A stretch of 64,000 bases of DNA from Cerrena zonata (taxonomy: Eukaryota; Basidiomycota; Agaricomycetes; Polyporales; Cerrenaceae). Below, piece after piece: positions 36,301 through 50,510 of this stretch. Position 1 is the first letter of the stretch. The number at the start of each line of letters is the position of its first letter. The notes under the pieces are model-generated. The model was not told where the DNA came from. It worked only from the letters and a program-made list of their open reading frames with translations, and ran no database searches. The stretch spans positions 1,550,001 through 1,614,000 of the forward strand of contig JASBNA010000004.1 in assembly GCA_038087015.1 (NCBI GenBank), given 5' to 3'. The translations under genes were made by a program, and so were the position numbers.

Positions 36301-37408
36301 TCGAAGAAGAAAACTCGAGCGAATCCGCGGACCAAGGACAAGATGTATGTCGAAAACAGTGCCAATGTCCTTATGGACCTACGCAAGGCCGCCCTGCACC
36401 CTATGCTATTCCGCCGACGGTTCTCAGATGCTATTCTGGATTCGATGACAAAAGCTCTTCTGAAGGAACCTGATTTCAGGCGACGTGGTGCCCTATTTGA
36501 TTTGGTGAAGGAGGATATGTCGGTAATGACGGATGCCGAGCTTCAGGCCTTCGCTGAGACATACAAGGTATAGATTCCATGCCACCTATCCAATTTCCGT
36601 GACTAATATTCTCGCAGTCTACTAGGAAGTTCCTTCAAGCCGAAGATTGTTACATGCAGGCAGGCAAGGTCAAAGTCATGCTCAAGTTACTCCAACAGTA
36701 TCAGAAAGAGGGTCGCCGGATACTCATTTTCTCACAGGTAGGCGTAACCTTACAAGTTCATCTCTTCTTGGGCCTGATAGATATCTTCGATAGTTCACAC
36801 AAGTGCTCGATATTCTACAAAAAGTTCTCGATAGGGAAGAGACTAAGTATCTGTTGTTGACCGGTTCAACGCCCGTAGATGCACGTCAGTCGCTGGTGGA
36901 CCAATTCACCGAGGATGAATCAATACCCGTCTTCCTTCTGTCAACTAAGGCAGGAGGGATGGGTATCAATTTGACAGCTGCTAGTGTCGTTATCATGTGA
37001 GTAGATAGAGTTCACGTCTATCCCAACCTAAGTCTAATGGCCTTTCATCGTAGGTTTGACCAGGATTTCAACCCTCACAATGACAAACAAGCTCAGGACC
37101 GAGCGTACCGTATCGGCCAGAAACGCGATGTCGATGTGGTGAAGTTGATCATGAAAGGCTCTATAGAAGAAGATATGCTGGCGCTTGGCATGACCAAGCT
37201 AGCACTAGACGAGGCTGTCGCAGGCGAGGAGGGCGATGAGAAGGTCGAGCGTGAAATGAAGACCTCTCTAATGAATGTCGTTAGGAGGAAGTTGCAAGAC
37301 TTGAAAGAAGACGGGGACTCGGAGAAGGAAGAGAAAGCACAGGGATCCAAGGGTAATGAGACGAAGATGGATGTGGACGATGATAGTAGTCTTAGTGAAC
37401 TGGAATAA
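33365..37408 (+). CDS. Fun30/SMARCAD1-type SNF2 chromatin remodeller
   Basis: Exon 1 is only MSNGQAAVR (33365-33391), then a splice to 33463. The N-terminus is Ser/Pro-rich and disordered. A CUE-like element FKMIHPEHPAARIQAAWQQ is followed by a helix-hairpin-helix stretch NFFNTGAAETLQEVTG/CSLVQAQKIVELRPF. The SNF2 ATPase has LKEYQMLGINWLNLLYQKK, Walker A DEMG-GLGKT split by an intron, the DEGH box (VFDEGHILKNF, typical of this subfamily rather than DEAH), LTGTPLQNN, the HELICc block GGMGINLTAASVVIM, and DRAYRIGQKRD. The C-terminus is acidic. About 1150 residues. It slides or exchanges nucleosomes and acts in silencing and DNA-end resection in yeast. Its stop is 100 bp from that of BET5. Confidence 0.94.
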
Positions 37409-37510
37409 GACTGTTTGCTTGGCTGTACCTCTCGGATAGAGGTTATTGATAGATCTTGTATAATTACCATCACCATTGATACCAAGATTGTCTGCATTTT
37501 GTGCAATGAA

Positions 37511-38250
37511 TTATTGAAATACAGAAAGCCCTCTAACCATCCTATCCGTACTGGTGCGGAAGTATTCATTGTCTATCCCGCGCTCCTTTGAATCCATCTG
37601 CACTAGAGGATTTCGGACTACGTATTCTATGAATGGACCAGAGTAGATCTGACGGAGAACGAAACGCAGCGAGTCGGTACCTGGATCGCTAAGCATGACG
37701 AACTTGTATCCGGAAAGTGTTTCGTAAAGATGCATCTTGTACGTTGATGTTTTGTAGTTGACGAATTGTTCATCCCTGGGACAAAATTAGAGTACGTGAT
37801 TATTGAAAGTTAAACTGTGGACATACTTTCCGGAGAGTTTCTTTATCATATTACGGAGAGATATAACGACACCATAGACCAATTTTGCCTCCTCGTCGAA
37901 GGATAGACTCGACTGCGCTTGTGGCGGTACAGGAGTAACACTCCTTTGTTGATCCTCACTAACGGCCACAATCACTCCGGAGGATGACGATAGGGTATTC
38001 CTAGGACTGCTATAGTTCGATAAAGTAGCTGCATTGACAGATACCTCCTGCTGCTGTTGTGGGTATACCTGACGAGAAACGGCTGGAAGAAGGCCGCCTT
38101 CGGCTGCTGGTTTTGGCAACTTCGAACGATGCCAATCCTGATAATAAACACAGGTGCAATGTCTAGACATAGAGTTTTACTGAGGTGGTACAACCCTTCG
38201 AATAATAAAAGGCCACACCTGTCGTAAATGTACAAACTATAGATAGTCAT
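37511..38250 (-). CDS. BET5: TRAPP complex subunit BET5 (TRAPPC1)
   Basis: Small longin-fold subunit of the TRAPP Rab-GEF complexes in ER-Golgi traffic. Exon 1 is MTIYSLYIYDR (ATG 38250). Exon 2 opens HCTCVYYQDWHRSKLPKPA and includes AKLVYGVVISLRNMIKKLSGK. Exon 3 has NYKTSTYKMHLYETLSGYKF, LSDPGTDSLRFVLRQIYSG and FIEYVVRNP. About 195 residues. The Ser/Gln-rich insert between the first strand pair and the central helix (around residues 30-95) is longer than in yeast and looks disordered. The introns are short, and the first splits the DR|H codon pair. Family call is firm. Confidence 0.94.
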
Positions 38251-38957
38251 GGTATGTAGTTGACATCACTGTGCGTCTAATATCCGAAGTATTCTACCGT
38301 CATCCCAGCGATGTCGGACCCGGACCATCTCGACCTCCAACTCCAAGCACGGAAATAATTAGCTACACAAATTGCAACGGATACTCACAGGCCGAATGAG
38401 GTACACCAGCCAAGAAAGGCTTAATCTTCACCGATGTTTGTGGCTGTTCAACTACCTATTACTTTGTCCGACCATGACTCGGATGATGAATCGGCACCAT
38501 GGATCTGGGCTTGTTCAACTCAAGTTCACCTTGCGGTTTAATAGGTAAGTGATCGCCTGAAATGTCGAATGAGGAATACTGTTAGGCAATCACGGTGCGA
38601 TTCGGTTTAACGGTTTTCAGGAACTCATACCCACAGCTCTCCGATCGCCGTCAGCCTAGGCGATGATCAGGGAACATTGGGCTTGTTCAATTGCCTTTAT
38701 TTTTTGGAAACACCCACGTTGATGCCTAGTACTCCTCTAACGCTAAAATGTCAAGTGCAGCACAGCGAAACATTGCCAGCGCCCCGCAGTTTATCTCGAT
38801 TTAAATGTCCTAGGTGAAAAACGATCACCACCACGGCCCCTCTTATACATTCCCCTATACATTATCTGTACCCTGTTCTATATTTAAAGGCCGGCAATAT
38901 CTTGCTCCCTCCCAAACTCACCTCATTCCCTCCAGTACTATTCCCTAGGCCCTCAAT
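38251..38957. promoter_or_regulatory. Divergent promoter region BET5 / MFS transporter
   Basis: Contains a TATA-like ctatatttaaagg at 38878-38890, about 70 bp before the transporter ATG. Two copies of gggcttgttcaa (around 38505 and 38678) suggest a possible regulator site, untested. Confidence 0.5.
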
Positions 38958-41391
38958 ATGATTATCACGTACCGTTACATCAAAAAGCAGATCGACAAAA
39001 AGAAACAAGAGAAAGCTGCCCAGGTTCAGGGGGAACAAGTGTCGCCAACTGTCCCCGATGAACCTTTAAGACAACCGTCCTCGCAGATCGTGGAAGCATC
39101 TCCTGCCCTCACTCAAGCCAAGAGCGATGATGGTACTTCCCTGAAATGGAAGATTATGCTTATGGCTGCTCTTGCTATGCCTGTCTTTCTCGAGACATTG
39201 GACTATACAGGTATGTTTGATAATGGTGTCTCATTCTCACCGCTCTAATCCCTGTCGGAATAGTTGTTGCAACTGCACAAGTCCATATCGCTGTACGTTC
39301 ACTCTGTTTCTTGTTGAACTATTCTATTTTAACTATTTCTCGCTCGACAGTCTATCTTCAATAGGCTTGATTTGCAAAGGTATGCTACGCCTCCCGCATA
39401 ACGATAAACATAACTTAACGTTGTTCCTGATCCTAGCTACATTGGAACGGTCTACCTCCTGACGTCAACCGTGTTTCTCCCTCTCTTTGCGTCATTTGCT
39501 GATGTCTTTGGGCGACATTGGACACTCCAGATATCACTCCTCTTTTTCATAGTAGGCAGTGCAATTAGTACAGGCAGCATGAATATGCCCACTATGTTGG
39601 CTGGTCGTGGTGTGGCAGGCATCGGTGCCGCAGGCTTACTAGCGGTACGCCACCAACGTCAGGTATCCTCTGGTATCACAAACGTGCTGATGTTGTATCC
39701 TAGGTGGTCCGGATTATCCTGACAGACTCCAGGTCATTGGACGACAATAATTGGCAACAATCTATCATGTTCCTGCTATACACGATTGGATACTGCTTGG
39801 GGCCCTTTATTGGCGGTGAATTAGTTACTGTGTCTTTCCGATGGGTATTTGCTATCAAGTAAGTAAATACACTCTCCTCTTTTTCAACCAGGCACCGAGC
39901 CAACTGGATTATGCTCTAGCCTCCCTTGCGCCGCACTTGCAATGGTCCTGGCTTTCTTCCTTCTCCGAGGACGGGTGAAAGGTGGACAAACTGTACAGCA
40001 ACTCCCATTATCGTCGGATGATTCTCTTGTACGACCTGTCAAAATCCCCTTCTTTTCTAAAGTCTTGGAAATTGATTGGGTAGGCGGAGCGCTGTTCATG
40101 GCTGGCGGGATTCTTATCCTCTTGGCTCTCAACTGGGGCTCTACGGAAGAATGGGATACCGCAAAGGTCATCGCGTGCTTTGTCGTTGGTGGAGTTCTTT
40201 TCACTGGCTTCATATTCTGGGAACATCACATCGACGACGTGTGGGTTATACTGGCGATTCAACCGTTCGTCGCGCTCTATACACCCAGCCCATGATCCCT
40301 CTGGAGTTATTCAAGTCTTTGGATCTATGCGTCAATATGTATGGCGTCTTTGTCTCGGGCATGATCATGCTAGTCATGTTCTACTTCGTCGCCATCTTCA
40401 TGACCATCGTGATCAATCTACCACCGGATCAGGCTGGTGTACAATTGCTGTACTTTGCCCCTGGCATGGTAAGTTTCTCAAACATGACGTGGATTGAGAA
40501 ATAAATAATTGACTATAATGACGCAGGGAGGAGGCTCGTTGATATCTATCGTTTTCATCAGACATTTTAGACAGGTGACTCCCGCGGCCGATATTCACTT
40601 GAAACATAGCTAATTGATTGTGTGGATCTATTTATAGCCCAAATTCCCAATCGTCTTCAGTGGTATAGTGAGCACCGTGGCGCTAGGGCTTATTTCGATG
40701 GCAATGGAGCAGAATAAACAGAATTTGGTAAAAGGGTAGGTCGTTAACTTTGTGAGAGGTCATGGTCACCAACGATCATGTTTTCGCAGATTCATGGCCA
40801 TGGCCGGTGTGGGCGTCGGTCTTGGAATGGGACCCCTCGCCGTTCACGCAAGGTTCTCTCAACCAGAAGAACGTGTTGCAATCGTTTCTGCCCTATCGCT
40901 TTTCGTACGTAACCTTCATATATCAAGAGGGGTTGATACACGTTCTTATGTTTCTGACATCATTATATCAGTTCCGTGCTCTCGGGGGTACTGTTGGTCT
41001 AGCACAGTGCGGAGCAGTCCTCAATGGCAAAGTACGGGCTTTCCTCACCGACATTATCACTTCTGGTGCGATCAGTGCGTCGGATGCGCAAGCTATCTCG
41101 AGCACGACCAGTAGCTCAGATCTTGGCTCCGTCGACAGTATCGATTCGCTCTCGCCCGAACTCCAATCACTCGTTCGAGACGCATTTAGAGATGCATCGA
41201 GGTGGTGCTTCATTTCACTCATCCCTTGGGCTGCCGTTGCAGTCATCACAAGTTTATTTTTGTCAAACATCAAAGATCGGACGGGGCTGCCAGATGGGAA
41301 AGTTGATAAGGAAGCTACCCCTGTAGAAGTTCTAACGGAGGAGAATAGGAAGACCGAGATGCAGGGACCTGCTTCTAACAAGTTGCAGTGA
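38958..41391 (+). CDS. Major facilitator superfamily transporter, DHA2-like (14-TM drug:H+ antiporter type)
   Basis: About nine exons. A charged cytosolic N-terminus (about 60 residues) leads to TM1 LKWKIMLMAALAMPVFLETLDYT with the D-T motif. TM2 is STVFLPLFASFADVFGRHW with MFS motif A (ADVFGRHW), then LAGRGVAGIGAAGLLA (motif B/TM4). GPFIGGELVTVSFRWVF (motif C-like) and further TMs follow: ALFMAGGILILLALNWG, VIACFVVGGVLFTGFIFW, GMIMLVMFYFVAIFMTIVIN, PIVFSGIVSTVALGLISMAM, FMAMAGVGVGLGMGP. The last loop is long and Ser-rich, and a final TM near SLIPWAAVAVITSLFL precedes a polar tail. It is probably a plasma-membrane exporter of drugs or natural products; the substrate is unknown. Confidence 0.88.
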
Positions 41392-41650
41392 AGGTTTATT
41401 ACTCATGATCATGATTACGACCCGGAATATGTAGTGCTCCCATTTGCTAGGTTACGGCTTTGCTAGTATAATATGATATCCGTGCCTTTCGTTTGCATTA
41501 ATCTTCACGCAGTGCTGTTACCGGGGGACGAGAAATCATCATTACCAGGGGTCCAACTCGTGACACAGGTCCTACACAACAAATATCTAAACGTCTAAAA
41601 TACTCCGTCTCACGAAAATAACGCTTCCTCCTTCTTCCTCCCTTTGCCCA

Positions 41651-42747
41651 TTAAACCTTCACTTCTTCAAAGTTCTCAGTACTCTTCTGTTTGCTAACCT
41701 TCTCATCCTTCTCGTTGTACAAAGGAATACCACTCAGACCTGTGATAGGTGCTGTGGGGTATTGGGTTATAGGACCCTGAGGGTAAACAGGTGCGGAAAG
41801 AGGGACTTGGTGGCCGTAGTAGAACGCGGTCATACCACTATCGGGAGCTCCATTGATGAGGTACTGTGGAATGTTAGTTAACGTATTTATCATTGGTATG
41901 CCTGTTTGTATAACTTACAGCAGGGAGGTTGGCCGCGGGATGGAAAGAAGAGACTGGGATGTAAGAAGAGGGAAGTCTGACTTGCAAACGCTGAGAGAGG
42001 AATGTTAGACGTGATGAGGTTTAGGCGAGGTGTAACTCACGATGGTGGAGCCAAAGATTCCAATGCGCAAAATCTTGAAAACCGGGACATCGTTGCTTCC
42101 AGAACGAGAGGCACGATCTTCCTTCTCCCATTTATCCAGTTGCTTATTAACCTGCTTCTTTCCCTACAAATTATCAAAACACCCCACAAGTCAGGCTTCC
42201 AATCAACACCACACCGATCGGTAAAGAGCACTTACATGACTTTTCCACATCAGCATAGGAGTGTAAAACAAGACCATTACAATAACCCAAGAGGCGAAAG
42301 CGATCAATCGAGCTTTCCAATAACGGTCGAACCCGCCGTGCCAGTAGAAGAAGAAATGATCCTTTTCTTTCTCCTCAAAGTCCTTCTCTTCTTGAGATTT
42401 GGGAAGGTGATCGAGGGCCACGTAGAACATGCCAATGGGGACGGCGATGGAGCATGCTATGAGGAGACAAAGCCATAGGGTTGAGAAATGCCTCTTGTAG
42501 TACCTGGAAGCCTTGCGGGTGATAGCGGGAAGTCGTTTCTCCCAGACCTCCTTGGTATACTAAAGATTCCTTAGTTCGGACAACACATGAGAGGACGAAG
42601 GTGATTATAACTTACGTAGGAACGCAGCTCCCATGGGACATCAGTAGGGGGGTATTCGTGAGGAGTATATTGCTAAACATACAAGACGTGTCAGTATCAC
42701 AGCTATGTACACAGGAAAGTATTGCTCACCAATACGATTGTGTTCAT
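41651..42747 (-). CDS. Hypothetical two-TM membrane protein
   Basis: Starts at ATG 42747 (MNTIVL), with seven or so short exons. After a Pro/Tyr-rich start (YTPHEYPPTDVPWELRSY) comes a basic segment. TM1 is LWLCLLIACSIAVPIGMFYVAL. A charged loop (QEEKDFEEKEKDHFFFYWHG) leads to TM2, LIAFASWVIVMVLFYTPML. The C-terminus holds GKKQVNKQLDKWEKEDRA and a Pro/Tyr/Gly-rich tail ending STENFEEVKV. About 230 residues. I do not recognise the family. The consistent exon structure and frame preservation support a real gene. The 5' flank carries five TTCG units at 42833-42852. Confidence 0.65.
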
Positions 42748-43933
42748 GTTGGGCCTTTCTTAACAAATGTCGTTCAAAAATCGGTTGGACTTCGGATATC
42801 GTAACAGTTTCCTAAGCAGCACAAACCAAGTTTTCGTTCGTTCGTTCGTTCGTCAAGGAAATAGTATCCCAAGGCAATGTTTCGGTCGTTAAAAAGTCAA
42901 AAAAGTTCAGCAGTAATACAATTTAGTCGATCCAGCGACTGCAGAAAAAGCAACAAAAAAGGAGAGAGTTAGAAAAGGAATTGGTGGTTGTCCCGCCGGC
43001 GAGGAAAGAAAACCTGAGCATGGCCAAGGGACGATGGGGGTTATATAGGGCGGGAGGGCGGTCGATCAAACAGATGGCGGTGGGTTGATGCCAATGATGC
43101 ATGCGGTGCACCGAGTTGCTTGATGTGAGTTGTGCTGGGAAACCCGGGTCATTCGCGTCAGCTGGGGTAGCCACTTTATATGATAGCACAATCATAGACC
43201 AGGCGAGTGAGGTCGATGCAAAGTAGTTTTGCCATCATAAGTAAGATGTTGGTCGTCCGAGTCGGCGTTGACATTGACAGATCATGGTCATGATGACATC
43301 TGCCAATGGTGACATTTCATTTTCCGTATATATATGTTAGATCTGTGGAGGCTCAGGATGGGAGCTGTCAGTATCATGATATCATAACGAGCAACAGTGA
43401 AGAATGCCGAGCGTGTAGAATCTTCAATCTGCATGGATATTTGAAGATCACTCAGGCTTCGATCAAAGCTTGGAGTTAGTAACCCACGCAAATGCCGGTC
43501 GTCTGTTACTGTCAATGCTATGTACTCTCCACTTCTGAGGGATCTGATTCCGAACATGAGTGCAGCAGACAAAATAGTTAGCACTTCACCTCGATTCTAT
43601 AAATGGTGTTTCACTACCCCAGAAACCATATTGAATGTCACGCATTGTCGAGCCTAGTGGAAAAGCATGCATACACAGCGGGGATTCTATTCTACGATCA
43701 CAGATTGCAGAGAAATACCCCCGCTATGGTAGCTGATGTATAAAGGTACAAAGAAAATGAGTGATGGGATATTGTACAACCGCAATAAAAGGAATATAAC
43801 GACGAGTCCGATGACATCATTAAAAGGTCATGAGTGAAAGAAACGAGTAAGTTGAAAGATAAGCAGTACGAGAGCAAAGCGATTAATAACCAAAGAAAAT
43901 GAATGAAAGAGAGAGATCGTCAATCTCTAGTCT
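42748..43933. other. 1.2-kb intergenic region
   Basis: Holds the promoter of the two-TM gene, including the TTCG microsatellite at 42833-42852, and the 3' flank of the BRI3-like gene. A minus-strand open stretch at 43288-43584 starts without ATG and has no motif. No gene is called. Confidence 0.4.
42833..42852. repeat. (TTCG)5 microsatellite
   Basis: Five perfect tandem copies of ttcg in the 5' flank or leader of the two-TM membrane protein gene. Confidence 0.95.
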
Positions 43934-44590
43934 CTAATTACAAAGACCCTCGTGTATCGAAACTCCACATCTCTTGCACTTCACCCTCTTATCCAACAAA
44001 CAAAGACCGATGCCTAGCGGGAACCAGAATACGGCAGCAAGTACGCCAAGTAACCCATATTTCGTCTCCCTGACATGTTGCCCTTGTTGTAGACAAATCA
44101 TTGCAGGATGGCCAGGAGGTAGAAGAGATGCAACGTGCTCTCCTGTTTGTGGGTTGACGTAGTTGTATACGGTTGTAGGAGGCATTCGGGGTACCGAGGG
44201 TGCTGCGGGTGAGGAAGGGCCGGCGAGTTGGGGTGCCGGGAAAGGAGGGTTGTCATATTGTTCAAAGGTAGGAGGTGGGACCTTTACATCCCTTCCTTGG
44301 GTGGAGGTATCATAGGTGTATGGCCCTAGACAGTAATGAGCAGAATGCACTAAGGTAGAGGAGGTAGGACTAGACTTACGATCAAGTTGACCGGTAGCCA
44401 TATCATAGGTGGGAAGTCCATCGTTCTGAGCGACCTATTCACAAAAAGCGTACATAGTCAGTGAACTGCTCAAGCATAGAGTCGAATATACAGTTCCTCA
44501 GGGTCCGACCGTCTAAGTATCGGGCTCTGAGCATTTGCAATGGGAAAAGCTCACCATCTTGTTATAGTCGAGGTTGTCGTTTACAATCAT
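43934..44590 (-). CDS. BRI3-like (brain protein I3 family) membrane protein
   Basis: Four exons from ATG 44590 (MIVNDNLDYNKM, then VAQNDGLPTYDMATGQLDR, GPYTYDTSTQGRD and the main exon). The cytosolic part is Pro-rich with a PPPTFEQYDNPPFPAP stretch, which contains PPxY-like turns. The C-terminal block has ETKYGLLGVLAAVFWFPLGI as the membrane segment, followed by DKRVKCKRCGV and a final EGLCN. That cysteine-bearing tail after one hydrophobic segment resembles the BRI3/LITAF-related family, whose members sit in endo-lysosomal membranes. Function in fungi is unknown to me. Roughly 165 residues. Confidence 0.6.
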
Positions 44591-45444
44591 GGCGCGCGGG
44601 GGGATCGCAGGGTCTTATAGGCCGGAGCACAGTTCTCGCAGCAGCGGAAGGAAATTAGCGGTGTAAGCCGACGATGACAGTGCACGGCTCCTCAATGAAC
44701 CGAATTGGGCCACTCGAGATTGTGGCTCGGTATAAACGTCGAAGGGGCAATGCAATGTGGGGTAGCCTCTGGAGTCACCTCAGGTCTTAGAGTCTGGGGT
44801 ATGTAGTGTTGAGGAAACTGTTCTCAACTTTCGAGAGGTTTAGCGTATCGTTCGTGCTTTTGAGTCTAGGAAGATGGTAGAGAGAGACAAAGCACTGCGG
44901 CGGAGTCACTGAATGCGGCCCCGTTCGTAATATCTCCGAGTCTTATAAAGGTCGATAGAAGGACCTGGTAGGACTGACAGATAGAACAGATATATCTATG
45001 CGCAGGACGAGGCTGTCCGACTTTGATGCTCGCGGCTTCGAAAACCAAGGAACGCACTCGTGTGCCAGACTGCGCAGGTCGGCATACACGTAGCCTTGTA
45101 AGCCGTGGGACCCAAATAAACTATAATGGAGTATAATAAAACATTGTAAGTGACTATTATTAGCCGATACGGGCGATGTAAGGCCATTAAAGCGTTGTTA
45201 GGCGTGGGAGAGTATAGCGGAAGAGGAAACGCTTGTTCCCGAAAAGGCAGGTTTACATGATGCATCGATCGAGAAAAATAAGGTCGAGCACGTGGGATCT
45301 GAGAGAGCGAGATCTATTCAACTTTTTCTCTTTACGTGCAGTGCTACTTCCTCCAGATCTCCCCTCTTCTTCTCTTCACTCACCTTCTCACTTGGCGAGA
45401 GTCTCTTAGTCTGTCGCACTACGCTAGAAGAACAGAAGATCAAG
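44591..45444. promoter_or_regulatory. Divergent promoter region BRI3-like / PRMT1
   Basis: Pyrimidine-rich DNA (about 45310-45410, many ctt/tct units) directly precedes the methyltransferase ATG, as is common for highly expressed fungal genes without a TATA box. The short ORFs are unconvincing. Confidence 0.45.
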
Positions 45445-46938
<1,494 letters not shown>

Positions 46939-47726
46939 GAAGTGAGGGGCTTAGTGACCTGTGTCGGACGGAGAATCGAAGTGAATTGAATGAACGCTGA
47001 CGGATTGTCAGGTCATAACGACCGCTTCAACTCTCGGTTTTTCTTGTCGCATGCATTTCTTGCGCTATACGTCGACATCGCAATACGTGTGCACCGTGCG
47101 CATTGTCGCGACTCGAATCCCACGCGTGACCCACGATATTGGTTGGGAACGCACCATATACAGGTATTAGAGAAGCTCTGTACTGTATTCATTGGGATGA
47201 AGTGGCGAGGTATGGACCTTTTCTTAAAAATAAACGCCCTGGGCGATTAGTTGGTCAAGCGGATCTGTATACCAGTGTACTGTGTAGGCGTCTGGCGCGA
47301 CTGAATATGATTAGTACTGTGGTGCGACATGTTGCAGGGTGCGAGTGCCGCTGGACGAGCACAGGGTGGAGATGATCCAGAGATTGCAGGTACTTTATCT
47401 TATCCATGAGTTGTGGGTACCGTGCCAGTGGTGGCGAGTGCAACTTGGCAGGGGTCGGAGAGTGTCGGACGAGGAAAAGAGAGAGGAAGGTTCGATTGTG
47501 GTCAGCATGCATCACTGGCAACTGGGAGTGATTACAGCCACTTGCAGAAGCGCTCCTTACACTCAGGGTTCTTATTCGCGCCTTCGATCATTTCCGTGTT
47601 GTTCATCTGCCGCCGGCTTCTCCGATCCCCTTTCGCATCTCTCTTCAAGCTCTCTCCTCTGCAAGCCCCCTCTTTCCTCTTCCCCCCATCTTCACCTCTG
47701 TTCCGTCAGCATTACATCTGGTAGCC
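46939..47726. other. Intergenic region before the F-box gene
   Basis: A CT-rich leader (about 47590-47720) just upstream of the next ATG. The overlapping short ORFs here are not supported. Confidence 0.4.
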
Positions 47727-50510
47727 ATGGCACTCATGTACACACCAACTTTCGATCAAGACTGCGTCTATGATACAACCGAGGCTACAGGCGCTAGCAG
47801 GCGGCCTTCAAGCTGTCTAGCTCACTTGCCCGCGGACATTCTCTTCGAGATCGCCCGTTTTCTCAACACATTCTCCGATCGTCTTCATTTCAGTGCCACC
47901 GTAAGTCACGTCCACAACTAACTACATATGCCATAAACACGATCAATCTAAACTAACCTAAACCAACCCGATCACACTACCACCCTAACCGGAAACTCGC
48001 AGTCGACTGCGATCTACACCAAAGTCATCCCCTCCATCTATGCTCACATACAACTGCAAGGCATTCCGCAATGTGAAAGTACCCTTACCATGCTCAAGAA
48101 CTCTCCCCTCATTGCCCGACACGTCCAGTCCCTCGTGATCCGTCCTGAGCACCGGAGACGAAGCAAGAAGCGTGAATACATCCGAACATGGGATTTCGCT
48201 CACGTCGCTTCCGTCCTTGTCACCGGGGCCGCGAAGCAAATGGATGCATTGCAATGTTTCGTGTGGGACGGCGAAGACACGTTGCCTGATGACCGGATGT
48301 GGGATACTTTGCGAAGGAGGTGAGCCCATCATTTCATATCATTTGCCTTCTGGATAGAATGTGTTTATTCTTGGCCTTCCTGCTTCCTCACACTTATTTC
48401 CTTGTCGGGCTCTCTAGCTGCCCCAACTTGAAATTCATTGGCACCACATTTGGCTCGTTCCTACCCAGCCCTCATAGTCATGTAAGTTTACGTGGGTCGG
48501 ACGATGACTGCATATATGCTGACTTTATTCCAGTTATTCAATTTCCGCGACCTCAAAGGGTTCTCACTGATTCTTAGGGAGGGGTTCTATGTTCAGCATC
48601 TACATATTCCCAGTCGTGGTACGTTTCGACGCAATATTTTCCTCTTTTGCGTTACCATTGAACAGATTGTGCAGAAAGCGACCCAGTGTTCAACAAACTA
48701 TGGGACATGCTCATTACCCACTCCCCTAACCTTGCCCACCTGACCATCACAGGTGATGGTTCCTCATCCGAACCCCGAGACGTATCCCGTCTTGCCTCGG
48801 CGTACTGGCCGCGCCTCCAATCCCTCAACCTCGGCAACGTCGTGATAAACAACTATTCGCCTACTTCCACTGTACCTCCCTTTCTTGCTTTCCTCGAGAG
48901 ACACGCTAGAATCAAAAGTATAAGCTTCAATGGGCGCCCTCTTGCCGCGTTCTTCGGAAATGTTAGTACAGGACCTGCTGAACTAGCTTTGTTGGACGCC
49001 AAGGCCCTTCCAGAGCTCACTGAATTCAGTGGATCTTTGGAACACCTTAGAGCTCTGGTAGCTCGGGGTATGAACATTCCTAACGACCCTAACGCTCCTC
49101 TCAACCCCAATCCCAACAATAACTTCAACCTCAATAACGTCAACAATGTCAACAATCCGAATAACGGTAATGCCAATAATGCTAATGCCCCACCAACAGC
49201 ATCGTCCCCCCTGTCACATACACTCCATACCATCAAGTTCCCTACCCCCATCCAGCTCCGAGATCTGACGCCGTTGGCAATTAGTAGCGTTTTGGGACAT
49301 ATGCATGCCCTGAGGGATTTGACTATAGGGTTCTGGTTACAGAGCGGGTATGACAGTAATGGAGTGCTGAGGACAATCGTGAGTAGTTGTCCGGCCTTGG
49401 AGAGGTTGGATTTGACGTGTGGAAGTAAACCAAGTTTCTACTTGGTAAGTTCATTGCATAATGTCTATATATTTATCATGATTGTTGTAACGGGGAACTG
49501 ACTAACTTTGATAGGAATCCTTCTCGCGTACACTGCGCATGCTCACCAAACTTACCTCTCTTTCACTCACTATCGTGAAAGTTCCCGGTGATGAACCCAT
49601 GCACGTTGGTGCCTCTCGAATCGCACTCTCGAACCCTCGTCTTCACACTTTCACTATCACCTACCTCCCACCCTCGCCCTCTACCCATTTCACCTCCCCT
49701 CCGAGTCTCACATTAGATCCATTCCATCCATTCAGTCAAACATCATTCAGTTCCCTAGATTCAAAGTTTTACGGAACGATAGAACCTCTAGAGATCGGTC
49801 ATTATGAATTGATATCCGACCCCCACGGGATTCCCATGTCTCTTCTATGTTGGGAACGCAAACGTCGTACCTACCTTCCAAGCATATCAACCATCACCTC
49901 CATGGGGTCCCTCATCTCTATCTCGCTCGCTAATGCCGCTCGTCTGACTCTTTTCCCGCCGATGTATGGTGGGATGATTGCCATGGGTGGACTTGGCGGT
50001 TTCAGTGGTGTTAGTGGGTTCGTCAACTGGATGATGAGTCTCTGCGCATTGACTTGGAGATCACCTCTTTATCCAATCGCACCCATGTTCCATCCATTGC
50101 CCCAAATACCTATGCAGATGCCTTTGCCCGTCCCACCTCCTCCACCACCCGCTGTAGCCCCTCTTCACGCACACGCGTTCCTCCCCCATTCCTTACCTCC
50201 TCATATATCATTCACACTCCCCTCATTGAACTTCCTCTCTAACCTATTCAGCTTCTTTGGCTTGAACCCCGGTACGCCTGCGGCTTCAACGCGTACTCAC
50301 AAGTGTACGAGCAATAGTACGAATGGGATGGGAAGAGGAAGGAGGTGGGTTTGTGAGTTGAGGCCAAGTGGGCATCCGGATGTTCCGAAGAAGGCTTGGA
50401 GTGAGGTTTTGTTGGAGAAGGGACCTGCGGGTGAGGAAGCGAGGTTGTTGGCGTTTTGTGCTTGGTTGTTGTTGTTGGCTGCGTGGGGTATTGGGAGGGC
50501 CGTTTGGTGA
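47727..50510 (+). CDS. F-box protein with LRR-like body, Asn-rich insert and hydrophobic C-terminal tail
   Basis: Six or seven exons, roughly 780 residues. The F-box is at about residues 30-60 (CLAHLPADILFEIARFLNTF). The body has Leu-rich segments typical of irregular LRRs (AHLTITGDG, LQSLNLGNVVI, ALRDLTIGFW, ALERLDLTCG, LTSLSLTIVKV). An Asn/Pro/Ala insert (about 49087-49200, NNVNNVNNPNNGNANNAN) is low-complexity. The C-terminal half includes a Pro/Met-rich stretch and ends in a strongly hydrophobic segment LLAFCAWLLLLAAWGIGRAVW, like a tail anchor. It is probably an SCF substrate receptor. Membrane attachment would be unusual and is inference. Confidence 0.75.

Noticed and set aside
43288..43584. 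98-codon minus-strand open frame between the two-TM and BRI3-like genes
   Set aside because: Non-ATG start and no recognisable domain.
48853..49251. 132-codon antisense frame, Leu-rich
   Set aside because: Shadow of the Asn-rich coding region of the F-box gene.
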